64,000 bases of DNA from Nemopilema nomurai (lineage: Eukaryota > Cnidaria > Scyphozoa > Rhizostomeae > Rhizostomatidae), in the NCBI GenBank assembly GCA_003864495.1, contig ML133486.1, forward strand, positions 1,325,263 through 1,389,262, in the 5' to 3' direction. The notes under the pieces were generated by a model. The model was not told the origin of the DNA, did no database searches, and worked only from the letters and a program-made list of their open reading frames with translations. Position numbers and translations under genes: made by a program. Positions 12,156 through 23,636 of the stretch are shown here, in pieces (within the stretch, counting starts at the first letter, position 1; each line of letters begins with the position of its first letter).

Positions 12156-14005
12156 TATATTTAATAAGAAGCTTAATGTGCATTATTCCGTAAAGTGAAT
12201 ATCAAAATTTGTATGATAGGACTCTTTCTTTTTCAGTTATCAGGCTAACTTTTGCAGTAATTATATCACTCTTGTCAACGCCAATCCTTTTCTTCACTTG
12301 CCTTCACCAGCTCAGTAAAGAGCATAGATAAAACTATTTGGAGATGATTTTTCATAATTTTAATCTTGTTTTGTCAACTGTAGGATTCTTAATTTACTTA
12401 TTAAGAAATCATTAAGTTATAAGATTATTTGGATTTCTACTTTTTTATGAAGACATTTTTAAACAGCTATTCTATCCACCCAAAACTACTGTGCTTGCCC
12501 AAAGCTGTTAAGTTGGTCAAAGCACTTTGTCAGATTCTATGCCAAAAGATCTATCAGATTTTATTTCTTGTTCAAGAGTTTTCATATCCACAACAAATTA
12601 GAAAGAGCTTTTTCTGAGTTTTTGAATTAGGTAAACAGTTGCTTTAAAGTATGAAAAGTTTTAGCAAATTCCTATGTAAATTATAGTCCTTGAAGTGCAA
12701 AAATTGCACTTAGTTGCTTTTCTGTCAAATCTTATGTTTTGCTGATTATCGTGCTGACCAGGTTTTGCTATTTGCTGGCTGCTTATTGGCAAAGTTTGCA
12801 AATAAATGGAATTGGTTTTATGTAACAAGTGAATATTTTCAAAAGATGTGATCACTGCAGATCAGTGAACAAACTTCTGATCGATGCTACCTTCTGTCCA
12901 TTTTGACTATTGTCTGCAGTTGTTGTGCAAAAGTAGGTCTGAAGGGATCACTGAAAAATTCTGTAGTGAGAAAGGCAGCCAATATTAAAACACTGAATTC
13001 ATGTAATCAATCAATACTGCATGATGCACCCAGTCGTTACGGCCATTGTTAATGTGCTAGAGTAATGTTAGCAAGGCCACCAAGCAAACTTCAAATCCCA
13101 CTTGTGAAAGGAATGCTTTCGATACAACAGGTTAATAGAAATGAGGAAGCTTTCAATACCAAGATTGCAAACTAGCAAAAATCGCCACTGAATAATTAGC
13201 TTCTGATGATATTTAGCCTGTTTTTGATGAGCTTTTGTCTAAAATTCCTGGGAGAATAAATTCATTAAAATTTATGTGCAATTTTTATGGTAAGACTCAA
13301 AAGATATTTTTCTAACTGCTGGTGTCTGTTTGTTTATTTGCAAAAAATACATCCGTGCATTCGTTAGGGAGCCTTAAAATATCTACTTTAACTGCTCAAC
13401 AACAGTAAAATATATGGCTATAGTATCATATAGGATATGAATTAAAACACAATGTCAACGCATGACATATTTAATGCTACTATTGCGCCACCTTACTTAA
13501 AATTTTCCCTCTCAAAAGCCTTTCATTCAATCTTACTAATGAATTAATTCTTCTCTGCAAATTTTATGGACATGAATCTCCAAATCAAATATAAAGTTCT
13601 CTTTTCGGTAGCCCTTTCAGTAAAATTCTGTCAATATTTGTTTATTTGACAATAAAAGCATTTCAGAGAGAAATGTGGTGAGTCGCAAAAATCTATTTTC
13701 CTGGCTATATCAAATCCCAAGAAAGTGCATTATAACAATTTGTGTGCAAAGCTAGAGTATGTCTCAAATGCACTAAAACAAAAGTTATACGTAGAAGCAA
13801 TAACGTCCAACAAGGCTCTGACATGACGGCAATTCTTGTTCTTAATACACCGGAAGCTCAATGCTTTAAGCATGCAAAAGAGGCACTGCAAAATAATTGC
13901 TCGTGCAACAAGAACATTTTGCCGCTTCATTTGTCTCATTGGAATCCAGCCATGAAGAATGTTGTATACCTTTATATTATTTACCTCTTCAAAATGCAAC
14001 GAACG
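12156..14005. other. Intergenic region, no gene recognised
   Basis: AT-rich. TTTATT at 13641-13646 reads AATAAA on the minus strand, about 360 nt past the stop of the receptor gene to its right, and is a candidate poly(A) signal. Nothing else supported. Confidence 0.4.
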
Positions 14006-15829
14006 TTACAAAGAAGTGACAAGAGAACTTGGATTTACAGAAGACATGCTCATATTTGTGAGTCTTCTTCTTGGTCTTCCCATCTGAACCCATCTCTTTA
14101 AAAGACGCTTGACGTCTCCAAAAGCAACAAACAAAGCGATTCCTTGCGTCGATACAATGATGGTGAAAGCATAGGTGAGAATCTCACTGCCCACGAATCC
14201 ATCCAGGAATCCAAGCAGCCAACCTAGCCCAAAAAGTATTGAGAGCTTAAGTGTTATTAGTCCGATGACGATCCTCTTCCTGTTTGCTCTTCTGTTGCTT
14301 GGTCCCAAGGCTCTGTCGTTATCCTTCTTCCTTCTTCGTATCTTCAAGACGGTGAAGGCGAGAAATATGCTGTTGACGACAAGAATGATTGCCACAGGGG
14401 TTACAAACGCAAACAAGTTTGCCCAAAACTTTGACACGAAACATCTCCCATTGACACCGTAGCCAGAAAAGTCTTCTTTTGGAATTCCAAGAAATATACA
14501 AACCAATGTAACGGCGGTTGGCAAGGACGTAGCAATTGTGAAGTAGTTTTCTGAAGCTCTTCTACTTTGGCTGTCACTGGTAATGACCAGACGTGAAAAT
14601 GTCATCAGAAAGTCATAGGAAATAACTGCCATCCACGTGAAAGAAGTGATGAGTGACCAGTGAAGCAGAATTCCCATTGCTTTGCAAAAGATGGGCATTT
14701 TGCCAAGCCAGAGCAACATTAGCTGTAATGTGTGGGAGAGAAATAGAGAAAGTGATAGGGAAATGAGGCTCTTGTCGAGAAGAGATCGTCTTTCTTTCGT
14801 GATTGAAATGGAAAGAAGCAATAATATTAAACAAACGATGCTCAGAGAATGTCCAGTCAGAGTTATAAAGAAGAGAGGTGTACTTGTGGTTGATACAAGT
14901 TTATGTCTTATCACGACGTATCTAATGGAATTATTGGTGTTGTTGGTTTGGTTTTCACTTTGAATTATTGGGATGCGGCAGGTATTTGAAATGGAACTGT
15001 ATACTCCGTTGCTGTTTCTACATCTTTTCTCATGCGAAATTAGAACCGTCTTAGCGATGACTTTAAGTGCTAGGAAGAAGTAATTGGTGGCAAATTGAAC
15101 GGGCACTTCTGGTCCTATTGGTATTGGAAATGTGACAGGCCGGAATGGTGGAAGAGTAAAAATCCGTCTCACTCTGCCTTCTTTCCGAGCCATTGTAGTA
15201 TTACCAGACGTTGAATTCGGGTTTCCAGTTCCTTTAGGAGTCGCTGCAGTTGATGATGTCCCAATTGTTGACATTGTGGTATTCAATGTCGAGTTTCCAA
15301 ATGAAAGTGGTAAAGTACGCAGTATGAATCGCTTCTTCCTTGCAGAGTTTCCTGTCGTCGGAGTGGAAACCGGTGTCATCGTGGGTATGAATGGTGTACA
15401 GACATCCTCATACTCTGATTGTGTCGAATTCAGTGTCCCTGTCGCATTTGCATTACTCATGCATTCCTTTTGGAAATGTCGAAAGGGGACACGCCTGTTG
15501 CAGCTATCTTTCCGTAAGTGAAGCAAATGTTTCGCTGATTGACAAATTTCAGTCATGTTGATGTGAACAGATTCGTTGCCCGTATGACTGTCATTGACGA
15601 GTTGGCTTGCAATATCGAGCAGATCAGGATACCGGAAGAGCAATGCTTTCGCCATGGAATCCCCTGTCTTGTTGAGCGCCAGGTCAAAAGCAGATGAGAC
15701 TGTAGCTGATATATTTGTGGCATTTTTCGTCTGCAAGAAATGCCTTCCTATTGAAAGGCCCTGTACTGTTAGCAGATCGGTAAGGAAGGCATTGAGAGAT
15801 GCCAATACAAGAAACCCTTTACCAAGCAT
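14006..15829 (-). CDS. Methuselah/adhesion-like seven-transmembrane receptor, copy 1
   Basis: A 607-residue intronless frame. Residues 1-24 form a signal peptide. The ectodomain (25-316) is rich in NxS/T sites and Thr/Ser/Pro linkers, with cysteines in two clusters (about 96-144 and 270-284). Residues about 317-570 form seven membrane helices of the secretin/adhesion/Mth type: paired cysteines in IFCKAMG (about 382) and GRCFV (about 463), an ARxR-like basic loop IRRRKK, the family TM6 motif GLGWLLGF (about 538), and a TM7 ending GDVKRL. No GPS autoproteolysis motif is seen; instead furin-type sites RKKR (164-167) and RVRR (219-222) occur. The Arg/Ser-rich tail ends SLVTSL. It is paralogous to the gene at 19123-21105. 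The ligand is unknown. Confidence 0.88.
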   Translation of the reverse strand: MLGKGFLVLASLNAFLTDLLTVQGLSIGRHFLQTKNATNISATVSSAFDLALNKTGDSMAKALLFRYPDLLDIASQLVNDSHTGNESVHINMTEICQSAKHLLHLRKDSCNRRVPFRHFQKECMSNANATGTLNSTQSEYEDVCTPFIPTMTPVSTPTTGNSARKKRFILRTLPLSFGNSTLNTTMSTIGTSSTAATPKGTGNPNSTSGNTTMARKEGRVRRIFTLPPFRPVTFPIPIGPEVPVQFATNYFFLALKVIAKTVLISHEKRCRNSNGVYSSISNTCRIPIIQSENQTNNTNNSIRYVVIRHKLVSTTSTPLFFITLTGHSLSIVCLILLLLSISITKERRSLLDKSLISLSLSLFLSHTLQLMLLWLGKMPIFCKAMGILLHWSLITSFTWMAVISYDFLMTFSRLVITSDSQSRRASENYFTIATSLPTAVTLVCIFLGIPKEDFSGYGVNGRCFVSKFWANLFAFVTPVAIILVVNSIFLAFTVLKIRRRKKDNDRALGPSNRRANRKRIVIGLITLKLSILFGLGWLLGFLDGFVGSEILTYAFTIIVSTQGIALFVAFGDVKRLLKRWVQMGRPRRRLTNMSMSSVNPSSLVTSL

Positions 15830-18800
15830 TTCCTGTATCGAAATTACCTGTGCAATGACCTCTCTTCGCGTTCTTCTTCACCACTAATCTGCCTTTTCGA
15901 GAAAAGATTCAATCTCCATTCAGCAATGGGAGTCGTCAGTATGCAGCCAGGTAACCACTTGTGGCCTTGAGGTTTATACCTTGAGCTAAGGTAAACGAAT
16001 TTGACCGAAGCTATGTTTGACAGCCTTTATGAGCTTCTGCAAAAATTCTGTTCTGGTTGGTATCTACTATCGAAAGCAGCTGTGTAAACTAGATGATCGT
16101 CCGCGGAAATACAAGTGCGGGAAACATAATCTATTTTTAATCCATTTCTTGATATTCATTATGTTTCATTTCCTCTGTCAAATTAATAATGTCCATGCTA
16201 TAAAAATCTTACCTCCAAATATTACCTCTTTACGAGGCTTTGCTGTTGCCGTAGGTGTGCCCTTTTTATCACGGGGGTACGTCGCGAACTTCCACGACAG
16301 AATGGAAGAAGATGCTGTTAAGTACGCAACTGGGGCCTTGAAGAAAAAGGCTTGTTTGTGGATAAAACCACCCCCATTTTGTACTTTGATGAGCTAATGG
16401 ATTTGTAATATTTAGCTTCTTGAAGCCTTGATTATACTGTATCTAACCGATACATAATTTGATCTGATAAAATCGCTATTGGCAATCCCGGACTCTTACG
16501 TCTGTCAGGCAGTACTCTTTTCACTATATCTTTAACCTTAACAAAATTCTGCATCATTTTGTATTACATACAGAAAATTTGAACTGGAAATAGAACCTGT
16601 TAAGCAAATACACATACATATTAACTGACTATTTCCCTTCGAATTGCCGACAATGGTTTGTTATGTGATCAATCAAACTAGGGTGCCAACATGTCAGCCA
16701 TGGGGCCGTGACCCAACCCCAGTAAAGTTGCAACTGCTTCTGAATAGGAAAAGTACACAGTATATTACACCCGAAGGCAGGTAATAAGGGGAATCAAAGT
16801 ATGCTATTATGGAAAAATAATAAATGACTACATTGAAATTGGGTCAGTAGATGTGGTCATTACACGTAGAAAGATTTCTGCATTCGAATTACCAATTATA
16901 TGAACTGTTGTCTTAGGAAAGTGGAACAGCCATCTCGTCAAATTGCATTCTACAACGGCCCTAGTAGCAGGCAATGTATGGTGGTTTATTCAGTAAACTA
17001 GCCTTTCGTACTGCAAAACTTCAGAATAGCTCGTAACAGCGGAAACATAATTTTCATGCCTCAGAGTATGCAAGCGTTGTGTTCCTATGAGGTTTTTTAT
17101 CGCTGGATAACTGAAGGTATATGTAACGTTTAGGGCCGGCAGAGTTGGACCAAAAAGAGACAACCGTATAGACAATAGAGAATATATATAACCGGCGCTT
17201 GACTGTTCAAGCAAAACTAACTACGCTGCTATTTCTTAGAAGAATGTAAGCCTCGAGTCACATGATACTAATTTTTGCTACTTATTACATGAATAAAAGA
17301 CCTACGTACAAGCAAGCGTGCCTTATGCCATAACGCTAGCTGTGGGAACCATCCACTAGCCACATACGTCAGCCTTGCTACATATATGATTGACCGGCCA
17401 TATTACTAGGTACCCAAGCGTCTATCTACTCGATAGCTACAGTAGTGGTTTTAGTCTTGCCATTGAGCAGACAATAAATCTTTTTTACAATTTAGAACCC
17501 TTTGAATTAAGAGGGTTTTTCTCGCTTCAGTCTAGTAGATCTGGCAGCATTCGTCTTTAAGCTAAATCATGACCTTTTACATTATCACGATCCAAGATAA
17601 GCCCGGAATATTTCGATGAAAGCACAAAAACTCATTGTTTTTGCTGGAACTTGCGAGCTTTCGCCTTTTTTCTTGCAATTGGATCAGTTTACTTGGTGAC
17701 ATAATTAAAAAGTCATAATCCTTAAAACATTATTTACTGTTTATCGCAATGATGAGTAAAGCTAAAAGCCTAAATGCTCTTGATGTTATGATGCTACAAA
17801 AAAAATTAAGTGCCAAGAGCCATTAACTTTCCATTGTCCACTTTAATAAAATACAATGCTAAAATGCTTTCTTTATTGTCCATTCTAACAAAATACAACA
17901 TTTAAATCCTCAGTTTAGTTATTGTTTGCTGCAGTTAAGTATAATGCTAGGAACGGTTGTTCTTTGTTTCTTCAGTTTACTGTTTGCTCTAAAAGAATTT
18001 AATGCTAAAACCTTTTGTCATTTTTTATAATAACAAAACACAATGCCAACTTGCTGTTTCAATGTTAATTGTAATATAAAGAAGTATTAAGAAACCATAA
18101 CGTTGATGCTTTCTCGCTTCCCTATTTCCCACTATCTTCTTTTCAACTTGATCAAAGATTCATAATTTATTTGCATTTATCCTCTTTTTGCGATTTAGGC
18201 CATTCTACACGACCCCCGGCCCTCATTTGGCATTACTAGCTACAGAGATTCGATTGAGCAGGATGATTAAAAGCGCTCTGGCTATACCTTTGTCCTTTTC
18301 CGCAGTAATAATTGATTCGTTTCAAATCCAGTTACTCGTGTTTTTTTCGCACAGCAGTACGCAAATAACTAAACAAAAGATTTTTCAGGTTCAAAAGATT
18401 TTGAAATTTCCTTCAGGTGCTAGGTTTCGGATTTATTGCTTCAATCTTTGGCAACCATAGTGATAGCACAAACTGGTGGCTCAGTCAAAATACGCTTAGA
18501 CATAATGCTGAATTAAGTCTGCAGATGCTCATAGAAATTTGGATACTGAGTTTAATCTGAAGATAGTGTTACCCTTTTTCTTCCACAAACACCGAAGGTA
18601 GCTTAAAAACTTTATCTATAATAAAAATTTGGTAGGAGAGCACAAAAAGGACTTCATTTTTTGCCTAACTGAGTCTTCAAACTCGTGATCCTCCTAAAAT
18701 TTAGCATTTATTGGCAATCATGAGTTGAAGAAATGTTTTCTTAATTTCAGGCATGTCAACACTGTTTGATGAAACTGTAAAGAAGCCCTCAGCTGCCCGT

Positions 18801-19122
18801 TCTGGTGTCACATGAACTATCAGACTACTAGACGTCTGTTACTTAACTCGATTGCTGATTGAGGCTAGCTGTCTTGTTGCATTTTGGGGCTTTAAGCTTG
18901 TAACAGCTGAATCTCGACAAAAAAGTGTTCCTTAGGGCTCAGTCATTGTGCTGCTAAAAGAGTTTATAGTTGACATGACTTCAACACAAATGATGAACCT
19001 TCACCGATGATTGCTTGCAGCTACAAAATATTGTTCTACTAAAGGTCATTGTTAATAATATGCCAGCAAACGCTTATCCCACTTCAATCATTGCCCTTGC
19101 ACCTAGGGATGATGGGATAAAT
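15830..19122. other. Spacer between the two receptor paralogues
   Basis: No receptor homology was seen here, so the duplication does not extend far into flanking DNA. A 126-codon + strand frame at 16017-16397 has no recognised domain. From 17833 a 42-bp unit starting ATTGTCCA occurs twice (17833, 17875), with looser copies of an AAAATACAATGCTAAAA-like motif to about 18060. Confidence 0.45.
17833..17916. repeat. 42-bp direct repeat, two clear copies
   Basis: Units start ATTGTCCACT and ATTGTCCATT and share AAAATACAA; degenerate copies continue to about 18060. Confidence 0.5.
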
Positions 19123-21105
19123 TTACACAGATGTGGTTATAAACCCCGGGTTTGCGGAGGATGTGCCTTCAACAGGGGCGCTTTTGCTCTTTTTTGAACG
19201 TTTTCTCATTTGTCTCCAAACATGTCCATTGAAAAGACGCTTGACGTCTCCAAAGGTAATAAACAAAGCGATTCCTTGCGTCGATACAATGATGGTGAAA
19301 GCATAGGTGAGAATCTCACTGCCCACGAATCCATCCAGGAATCCAAGCAGCCAACCTAGCCCAAAAAGTATTGAGAGCTTAAGTGTTATTAGTCCGATGA
19401 GGATCCTCTTCCTGTTTGCTCTTCTGTTGCTTGGTCCCAAGGCTCTGTCGTTATCCTTCTTCCTTCTTCGTATCTTCAAGACGGTGAAGGCGAGAAATAT
19501 GCTGTTGACGACAAGAATGATTGTCACAGGGGTTACAAACGCAAACAAGTTTGCCCAAAACTTTGACACGAAACATTTCCCATTGACACCGTAGCCAGAA
19601 AGGTCTTCTTTTGGAATCCCAAGAAATATGCAAACCAATGTCACGGCGGTTGGCAAGGACGTAGCAATTGTGAAGTAGTTTCTGAAGCGTCTTCTATTTT
19701 GGCTGTCACTGGTAATGACCAGACGTGAAAATGTCATCAGAAAGTCATAGGAAATAACTGCCATCCACGTGAAAGAAGTGATGAGTGACCAGTGAAGCAG
19801 AATTCCCATTGCTTTGCAAAAGATGGGCATTTTGTCAAGCCAGAGCAACATTAGCTGTAATGTGTGGGAGAGAAATAGAGAAAGTGATAGGGAAATGAGG
19901 CTCTTGTCGAGAAGAGATCGTCTTTCTTTGATGATTGAAATGGAAAGAAGCAAGAATATTAAACAAACGATGCTCAGAGAATGTCCAGTCAGAGTTATAA
20001 AGAAGAGAGGTGTACTTGTGGTTGATACAAGTTTATGTCTTATCACGACGTATCTAATGGAATTATTGGTGTTGTTGGTTTGGTTTTCACTTTGAATTAT
20101 TGGGATGCGGCAGGTATTTGAAATGGCATTGAATACTCCATTGCTGTTTCTACATCTTTTCTCATGCGAAATTAGAACCGTCTTAGCGATGACTTTAAGT
20201 GCGAGGAAGAAGTATTTGGTCGGGGAATTAGTTGGATCTTTCGAGGGTATGTTTCCTAATGCATCTGTGGAGTTTTCTTCTGATGAAGGCGGTAGTGTCA
20301 TTGGTGGCGCTATTGGAACTATTGGTACTATGGGCACTTTTGGCACTATTGGCACTATTCGCACTATTGGCACTTTTGGTACTTGTGTATGTGTATGTCC
20401 CAGTATTGGTATGCAGAAATTGGCGACTCCAGGGGCATGCGGTACCCGTTTCTCCTTCATCGAGACAACTGTAGTGTTTACAGGATTAAGACTGGTCTTT
20501 CCAGTTACATTGATATTCTTCTTAGTAAAGGATATTCCAATGGTCGACATTGTGGTATTCAATATCGAGTTTCGATATGGAAGTGGTAAAGTACGCAGTA
20601 TGAATCGCCTCTTCCTTGCAGAGTTTCCTGTCGTCGGAGTGGAAACCGGTGTCATCGTGGGTATGAATGGTGTACAGACATCCTCATACTCTGATTGTGT
20701 CGAATTCAGTGTCCCTGTAGCATTTGCATTACTCATGCATTCCTTTTGGAGGGATTGAAAAGGGACACGCCTGTTGCAGCTATCTTTCCGTAAGTGAAGC
20801 AAATGTTTCGCTGATTGACAAATTTCAGTCATGTTGATGTGAACAGATTCGTTGCCCGTATGACTGTCATTGATGAGTTGGCTTGCAATATCGAGCAGAT
20901 CTGGATAACGGAAGAGCAATGCTTTCGCCATGGAATCCCCTGTCTTGTTGAGCGCCTGGTCAAAAGCAGATGAGACTGTAGCTGATATATTTGTGGCATT
21001 TTTCGTCTGCAAGAAATGCCTTCCTATTGAAAGGCCGTCTACTCTCAACCAAACGGTATGAATAGCTATCGATATTAGTAATCTTTCAAACCGCATCGTC
21101 TGCAA
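19123..21105 (-). CDS. Methuselah/adhesion-like seven-transmembrane receptor, copy 2
   Basis: A 660-residue intronless frame. Residues 25-185 and the 7TM block (about 365-625) are almost identical to copy 1, including the cysteines, the TM6 GLGWLLGF motif and GDVKRL. The signal peptide (1-24) is a different sequence. The central linker (about 190-296) is unrelated and longer: it contains a Val-Pro-Ile repeat at about 242-266 encoded by a 9-bp satellite. The C-terminal tail after GDVKRL is also different and lysine/serine-rich. A furin-type RKRR site lies at 164-167, and no GPS motif is visible. The same fold and membrane location as copy 1 are expected. The two probably differ in ectodomain presentation and in cytoplasmic signalling or sorting. 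Confidence 0.88.
   Translation of the reverse strand: MQTMRFERLLISIAIHTVWLRVDGLSIGRHFLQTKNATNISATVSSAFDQALNKTGDSMAKALLFRYPDLLDIASQLINDSHTGNESVHINMTEICQSAKHLLHLRKDSCNRRVPFQSLQKECMSNANATGTLNSTQSEYEDVCTPFIPTMTPVSTPTTGNSARKRRFILRTLPLPYRNSILNTTMSTIGISFTKKNINVTGKTSLNPVNTTVVSMKEKRVPHAPGVANFCIPILGHTHTQVPKVPIVRIVPIVPKVPIVPIVPIAPPMTLPPSSEENSTDALGNIPSKDPTNSPTKYFFLALKVIAKTVLISHEKRCRNSNGVFNAISNTCRIPIIQSENQTNNTNNSIRYVVIRHKLVSTTSTPLFFITLTGHSLSIVCLIFLLLSISIIKERRSLLDKSLISLSLSLFLSHTLQLMLLWLDKMPIFCKAMGILLHWSLITSFTWMAVISYDFLMTFSRLVITSDSQNRRRFRNYFTIATSLPTAVTLVCIFLGIPKEDLSGYGVNGKCFVSKFWANLFAFVTPVTIILVVNSIFLAFTVLKIRRRKKDNDRALGPSNRRANRKRILIGLITLKLSILFGLGWLLGFLDGFVGSEILTYAFTIIVSTQGIALFITFGDVKRLFNGHVWRQMRKRSKKSKSAPVEGTSSANPGFITTSV
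20308..20391. repeat. 9-bp tandem repeat encoding a VPI linker
   Basis: GGCACTATT-like 9-mers (variants with ACTTTTG and ACTATGG) run in tandem on the + strand. Read in the minus-strand gene they encode repeated Val-Pro-Ile/Lys/Arg triplets. The unit keeps the frame, so length changes would not break the protein. Confidence 0.8.
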
Positions 21106-23636
21106 TTTTTTATTCCCTCTGTCGTAAACGCTGTTGAAACTTCGCTTGAGTGACGACCAAAAAGCAACTTGGACTCAGGTGACTATCCTGGTGACTGCAT
21201 CATCAACATATATTTTTCGTGGCTCTTCAACAGAGCCCTTTCCAACTGTTGCAACATCCTTCGCTTATGACTGAAGCACTAGAAAGGGTGTGTTCGGTTG
21301 ATAAGCAATCTTCATCACAGGGAAACATCAGTGCCTTGCAATACGGGGGTAGCTCACGGAATGGCAGCTGCCTTTCACATTGTAAAGTCCTAATTAAATG
21401 TCGCAATGTCTTACAAGAGTTATATTGTCCCTATTTCTTGCCTTTTAAAGAAATCTCTTTTCAATAACTACATCTTGAACACTAGATTAGCTGTAGTGCA
21501 GCTGCAAAAACACAAGGGTGTCGACAACAGAAAATTGTACTATAAATGCCTTGTATGGAGAATCTTTTGTTTCTTGTTCCTGTTTCAGTATCCTCGCTGA
21601 AATAAAAAAATGGTGTTTGTGTTCATTTGAATAGACATTGATTTTAAACCACCAAAATTAGATTCTGGTCATGCTGCATCCATAGCAGAATAGACTCATC
21701 TCATCTACTCACTCGAGAGCAACCGCTTGGTTCAAAGAAAGCGACAGTTAGCCGGTCAGATACTTTTGCTTTAGACAGGCAAAAGGCAGGCTTATGCAGT
21801 GATATGGTCACAACTCTTCCATCCGTCGATTTCCCAACAAATCCATGATTCTTAGTTCCGCACGGAAAAACGTACCCGGGGTACCAGACCCACTATTCCT
21901 TGATACATAGTGGGTCTGGTACCCAGGATAGGAAAAACGGTGACTTTGCTTTGCAAATGTATACAGCAATCGCGCATGTTATTTCAGATTCTAATCATTT
22001 TCAAGTCTTAAGAAATACCATAATTTACTTCAAATTATGGTACAACTTATATTTATGGCATCTTTCATCTGTGCGAACTGTCCCCTTGATGGAAGGCCAT
22101 CAACGCTGAACCCAATGGTATTGCGTGCAGGCACCGCAGCGCCGGGCCCTCTGCAAAAATGCCAAAAACTGAGTGACAAGCTACCCGCAAACCCTCTTTT
22201 TATTCGGTTTTAGCCCGAATTATCGGTGCTTCGAGAGTTACGAAAATGTGTAAAGTTTGAAGCAGAGTCAATCTTAGAAAGATGTACTTTCTTTCGCTTT
22301 TGACCAAATGAAAGGGGCCGTTGCAGTTGTAACAACACTTGCTGATTGTTTCACCATACTGAAAGTGAGCAGTGTTCTGTAGACTCAAATGTTTGGTGGG
22401 AAAAGTAGACAGTCAGAATTGAATTATGCGGGAATGATTGCCCTTTCCCGCTTGAAATTCTACGATCGATGCCTGATCTCGTTATGATATCACTGTCGCT
22501 CATAGAAGCTAATTGGCTAAATGCTTTGGAAAAAGCAGCACCCGAGGAAATTATTATGATAGTAGATAATTGCCAGTTTCTAAAGCAGTTGCCTGCCTAA
22601 GATCCACGGCAATATATCTACTTTTTATAGACCTTTGAAGACAGGTTCTGGAACTGTGTGGTGATGAAAGATTCCTAATAATTAGAAGTCATTTGAATGA
22701 GTTTTTTGCGGCTCCAAATTATTAAGTATTGGGTTGGAAAATTTTACCTATGAAAGCAAGCTACCATTATCTTTTTCAATTAAAAAGGCTATGATATGAC
22801 AAATCTGTTTTTGTTAAAGGAAGCAGACACACGAAGGATATGCAATAGTTTATAGGGTTTATAATTATGAAGTTTGTAAATTTATGTTAAAAACACGAAT
22901 ATTGGCACTAATGCACAGTAACGCAATCTCGAATTTGGTATATTTTGATGTTTATAATTACCTTGGAACTAAATTAAAAATTCTATTTCAGGTGCAATGC
23001 CACTGTTCTCAGTTCATTAAAAATTTTCAGAGGGAAATCTCATGAAACAGAAAAACAACTATTACCTTAAGAATAAGACATTTAAAAGACTAATAAGATT
23101 ATTTTTGATAAAATAATAAACTAGCTTTTCATTAACGTGTTCAAAATCCATGTCAACGTTCCTTTAAATCGTTTCATCGAAGAATTTTCCCTTTACTCAT
23201 TGATTTACAAAACGTCGAGCAATGCTTTTATTTGAAATGTTCAAATCATTCCTGAAGTTCTAGGCTCAACTGTGACTGGCTTTGAAATTAAGCCACTTTG
23301 CATGTTTGTTTCAGAAATCTACACCAGCGTTTCAACATGAACCAATGTTATTTGAGCTTCCGAAATGAACGCTGCTCCGTAAGATCTTTATGTATCAGTA
23401 TCTTGAATGATGACATCATCGTCGTTTGTGATATCTAAAGCCGTCACGTATCTGTTTGCGAAACAGCAGACAGAATATGCTTCAAGGTTTTTTGGCTATG
23501 TTAAACAGAGTTGGCTAGTTTTTAGCAGATTCTCCACATCCTTTTCTGAATCGGTTATTCTGGCGATAATTTGGTATTGAGAAGTAAATCCTTGTGTTTG
23601 CTCCCAATGCTTCTTGACTTAAATTTTTCGGTCTTT
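21106..23636. other. Intergenic region between receptor genes
   Basis: No gene recognised. It contains an 18-bp perfect hairpin (21879-21924) and an 11-bp hairpin, TACCATAATTT/AAATTATGGTA, at 22016-22042. TTTATT at 23227-23232 could be a minus-strand poly(A) signal about 405 nt beyond the class A receptor stop. Confidence 0.45.
21879..21924. repeat. Perfect 18-bp inverted repeat (hairpin)
   Basis: GGGTACCAGACCCACTAT (21879-21896) is exactly repeated in inverse orientation at 21907-21924 with a 10-base loop. Both arms are flanked by GGAAAAACG (about 21864 and 21930), so a direct repeat encloses the hairpin. Confidence 0.85.

Noticed and set aside
14175..15887. Several + strand frames of 93-129 codons
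   Set aside because: All lie antisense within receptor copy 1 and encode no recognised domain.
16017..16397. 126-codon + strand frame between the receptor paralogues
   Set aside because: It has no recognised domain or homologous counterpart beside the other paralogue, and its length is not exceptional.
20105..20758. 217-codon open frame on the + strand
   Set aside because: It is antisense to receptor copy 2, and similar antisense frames occur at matching positions in copy 1. The minus-strand frame has clear 7TM features.
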